Positions 6,401 to 7,469 of a stretch of DNA of 7,469 nucleotides are shown here, piece after piece (the stretch's first letter is position 1; every line of letters starts with the position of its first letter). Under the pieces are notes generated by a model, which saw nothing but the letters and a program-made list of their open reading frames with translations, ran no database searches and had not been told where the DNA came from. Both the position numbers and the translations under genes were made by a program. Source of the stretch: Lachnoclostridium sp. UBA3775 (lineage in GTDB: Bacteria; Bacillota; Clostridia; Lachnospirales; Lachnospiraceae); assembly GCA_002369525.1 (NCBI GenBank), contig DFFN01000071.1:13969-21437 (forward strand), in the 5' to 3' direction.

Positions 6401-7469
6401 GGCGGTTCATGCATCGATCTCAGCATTAAAGAGGTATTTAACGCATGGATGGGAACACTTGAAAAGGTATTTCCATCAAAGTCCGCTATCGGAAAAGAGT
6501 GGGATCAGCTTGACTCGCTTGAAAGAAGCTACGCGGAAAACTGGATCAAGCCCGGCAGCATCAAGGAGCCGAAGTTTGGAAACCCCGAGCCCGGTGTATT
6601 TATGCTTGACGGCCCCGGAAGCATTAATTATCCGAGAATACCCGAAATCCTTTATGATGCAAAGACTGTTTATGTCGCAAAGAACAAAATTGCAAGACCC
6701 AAGGTATTTATTCCGGTGTTCCCCGGAACAAACTGTGAATATGATTCCGCAAGGGCATTTGAGCGTGCGGGTGCAGAGGTTCAGACCGTAGTATTCAAGA
6801 ACATGACAGAGGCAAACATCCGCGATACCGTAGAAGCCTTTGAAAAGGCAATAAAGGATGCCCAGATCATCATGTTCCCCGGCGGTTTCTCCGCAGGCGA
6901 CGAGCCCGACGGTTCAGGAAAATTCATCGCAACAGCCTTCCAGAACGCAAGGCTTGCCGATGCCGTAAACGATCTGCTTAAAAATCGCGACGGTCTTGCA
7001 CTCGGTATCTGCAATGGCTTCCAGGCACTCATCAAGCTCGGGCTTGTGCCTTACGGCGAGGTTCGTCCGCAGACACCCGACTCACCGACACTTGCAATGA
7101 ACAATATCGGCCGCCATGTAAGCAAATCAGTTTACACCAAGGTTGTTACCAACAAGACACCCTGGCTCTCACAGGCAACACTCGGCGGAGTATACTGCAT
7201 ACCTGCATCACACGGCGAAGGCCGCTTCGTAGCAAACAATGAATGGCTCGAGAAGCTATACAATGAAGGCTGCATTGCAACCCAGTACACAGATCCTGAC
7301 GGCAATCCGACGATGGACGAGGACTACAATGTCAACGGTTCCTACTGGGCAATCGAAGGAATCACCAGCCCTGACGGACGTGTGCTCGGAAAGATGGCGC
7401 ATTCCGAAAGACGCGATAACGGTGCGTATATCAATATCTATGCAGAGCAGGATATGAAGATATTTGAGT
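3482..7469 (+). CDS. purL: Phosphoribosylformylglycinamidine synthase, single-chain PurL, 3' end cut by window
   Basis: The frame is open from ATG 3482 to the window end, 1329 codons without a stop. It catalyses the fourth step of purine synthesis: FGAR, glutamine and ATP give FGAM, glutamate, ADP and phosphate. Visible in order: a PurS-like N-terminal part (about 1-150); a linker with TYWSDHCRHTTF (219-230); a first AIRS-like lobe with ETHNHPTEIEPFGGAAT (from 328) and GRDG (457-460); FGAGGVS (513-519) and SESQERM (551-557); a second AIRS-like lobe with GGKDSMSGS (814-822); and a C-terminal glutaminase domain (about 1074 on) with FPGTNCE, a complete triad of Cys1177 in GICNGFQ, and His1244 and Glu1246 in SHGEGRF. 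AAAGGAG (3466-3472) lies 9 nt before the ATG. The last residues seen are DMKIFE; relatives usually end about ten residues later. Fused PurL is known from clostridia and proteobacteria. At over 1329 residues it is slightly longer than E. coli PurL (1295). Confidence 0.97.
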   Translation, partial: MVKRVYVEKKADFAVRAKELREELLSYLGLKALENVRVLVRYDVENVDDETYKKALTTVFSEPPMDDYFEESISVKPGSTVFSVAYLPGQFDQRADSAEQCIKLLNEAAEPVVRTATTYVLEGKLTADEAEAVKAYCINPVDSSVTPEEKPETLIQEFAVPEDVKIFDGFRDMADAEFKALYDSLNLAMTYKDFLFIQDYYKNTEKRDPSMTEIRVLDTYWSDHCRHTTFSTELTDVKFEEGYYKARIEKTFNDYKNEHQILYKDRNDKFICLMDLAVMGMKKLRAEGKLEDMEVSDEINACSIIVPVTTVNDGVESTDEWLIFFKNETHNHPTEIEPFGGAATCLGGAIRDPLSGRGYVYQAMRVTGAADPTKSLKETLEGKLPQRKLTTGAAKGYSSYGNQIGLATGLVDEIYHPDYVAKRMEIGAVMGAAPRKNVKRENSDPGDVIILMGGRTGRDGCGGATGSSKKHTTESLNTCGAEVQKGNPPTERKLQRLFRRPEVSSLIKKCNDFGAGGVSVAIGELAAGLDIDLDKVPKKYAGLDGTELAISESQERMAIVVDPKDVRAMLGFAEEENLEAVVVATVTESPRLVMKWRGKTIVDISRAFLDTNGAHQETTAVVEMPDENKNYFKTGADYVAAGVKKAAGKADVPMDGAFEIAAKGDTPENRRAAWLAAVSDLNSCGKKGLVEMFDSSIGAATVTMPYGGRYQTTPTQSMIAKLPGVKGECDLVTMMSYGYDPYLSSWSPYHGASFAVLDSVAKIVAAGGDYKKIRFTFQEYFKRLGNDPKRWGTPLSALLGAYEAQVRLGLPSIGGKDSMSGSFNDIDVPPTLVSFAVDTANTQDIVTPEFKNDGSTLVLFEVARDEYDLPDFEGCMKMYDSIHELTMNGKILSAYALGGKGIIEAVSKMAFGNRVGAKLCKKLTLKDALAPRYGAILTEVAEGAEDEILENLSFATKVGHTLDKPVFEWCDGDGGSCIDLSIKEVFNAWMGTLEKVFPSKSAIGKEWDQLDSLERSYAENWIKPGSIKEPKFGNPEPGVFMLDGPGSINYPRIPEILYDAKTVYVAKNKIARPKVFIPVFPGTNCEYDSARAFERAGAEVQTVVFKNMTEANIRDTVEAFEKAIKDAQIIMFPGGFSAGDEPDGSGKFIATAFQNARLADAVNDLLKNRDGLALGICNGFQALIKLGLVPYGEVRPQTPDSPTLAMNNIGRHVSKSVYTKVVTNKTPWLSQATLGGVYCIPASHGEGRFVANNEWLEKLYNEGCIATQYTDPDGNPTMDEDYNVNGSYWAIEGITSPDGRVLGKMAHSERRDNGAYINIYAEQDMKIFE

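Noticed and set aside
6342..6791. 149-codon open frame on the + strand in another phase
   Set aside because: It overlaps purL entirely and its translation is Ser/Arg-rich with no domain; the purL frame continues into the glutaminase domain.

Overview
The window looks like chromosomal DNA of a clostridial Firmicute, most likely a Lachnospiraceae-type gut anaerobe. This is inferred from strong GGAGG-type ribosome sites, TTGnnn/TAnAAT promoters with 17 bp spacers, a single-chain PurL (Bacilli instead use separate PurS, PurQ and small PurL), and an MraY-like enzyme of a type I associate from memory with that family. No database search was possible, so the taxonomy is tentative. I see no mobile element, CRISPR array, rRNA or tRNA. 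No stretch over 300 bases lacks a gene.

Layout from left to right. (1) The 3' end of a ZIP-family metal transporter (1-164, +). (2) A two-gene + strand unit: a two-TM membrane protein with acidic tails and a probable YcxB-like domain (273-1145), then ridA (1167-1538) 21 bp later with its own strong Shine-Dalgarno site. An extended -10 promoter (184-212) precedes the unit. (3) A convergent gene, mraY-like glycosyltransferase 4 (1561-2670, -), whose stop lies 22 bp from the ridA stop with no recognisable terminator between. (4) A divergent intergenic region (2671-2917) with good promoters facing both ways. (5) A + strand pair: a small nitroreductase-family flavoprotein (2918-3445), then purL (3482 to beyond the window end), which lacks only its last few codons.

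Functionally these are mostly housekeeping genes: purine synthesis (purL), imine/enamine detoxification (ridA), lipid-linked peptidoglycan precursor synthesis (mraY-like), redox chemistry (nitroreductase) and metal uptake (ZIP). The less ordinary points are in small-scale structure. The acidic membrane protein has an in-phase A7 heptamer next to an immediate -1 stop and an internal start with a good Shine-Dalgarno site. The nitroreductase leader holds a possible 19-codon cysteine-containing leader peptide whose stop overlaps the nitroreductase start (ATGA), within RNA that can form two competing hairpins. The MraY-like enzyme carries HDH in place of the usual HHH motif. I found no convincing new multi-gene system.
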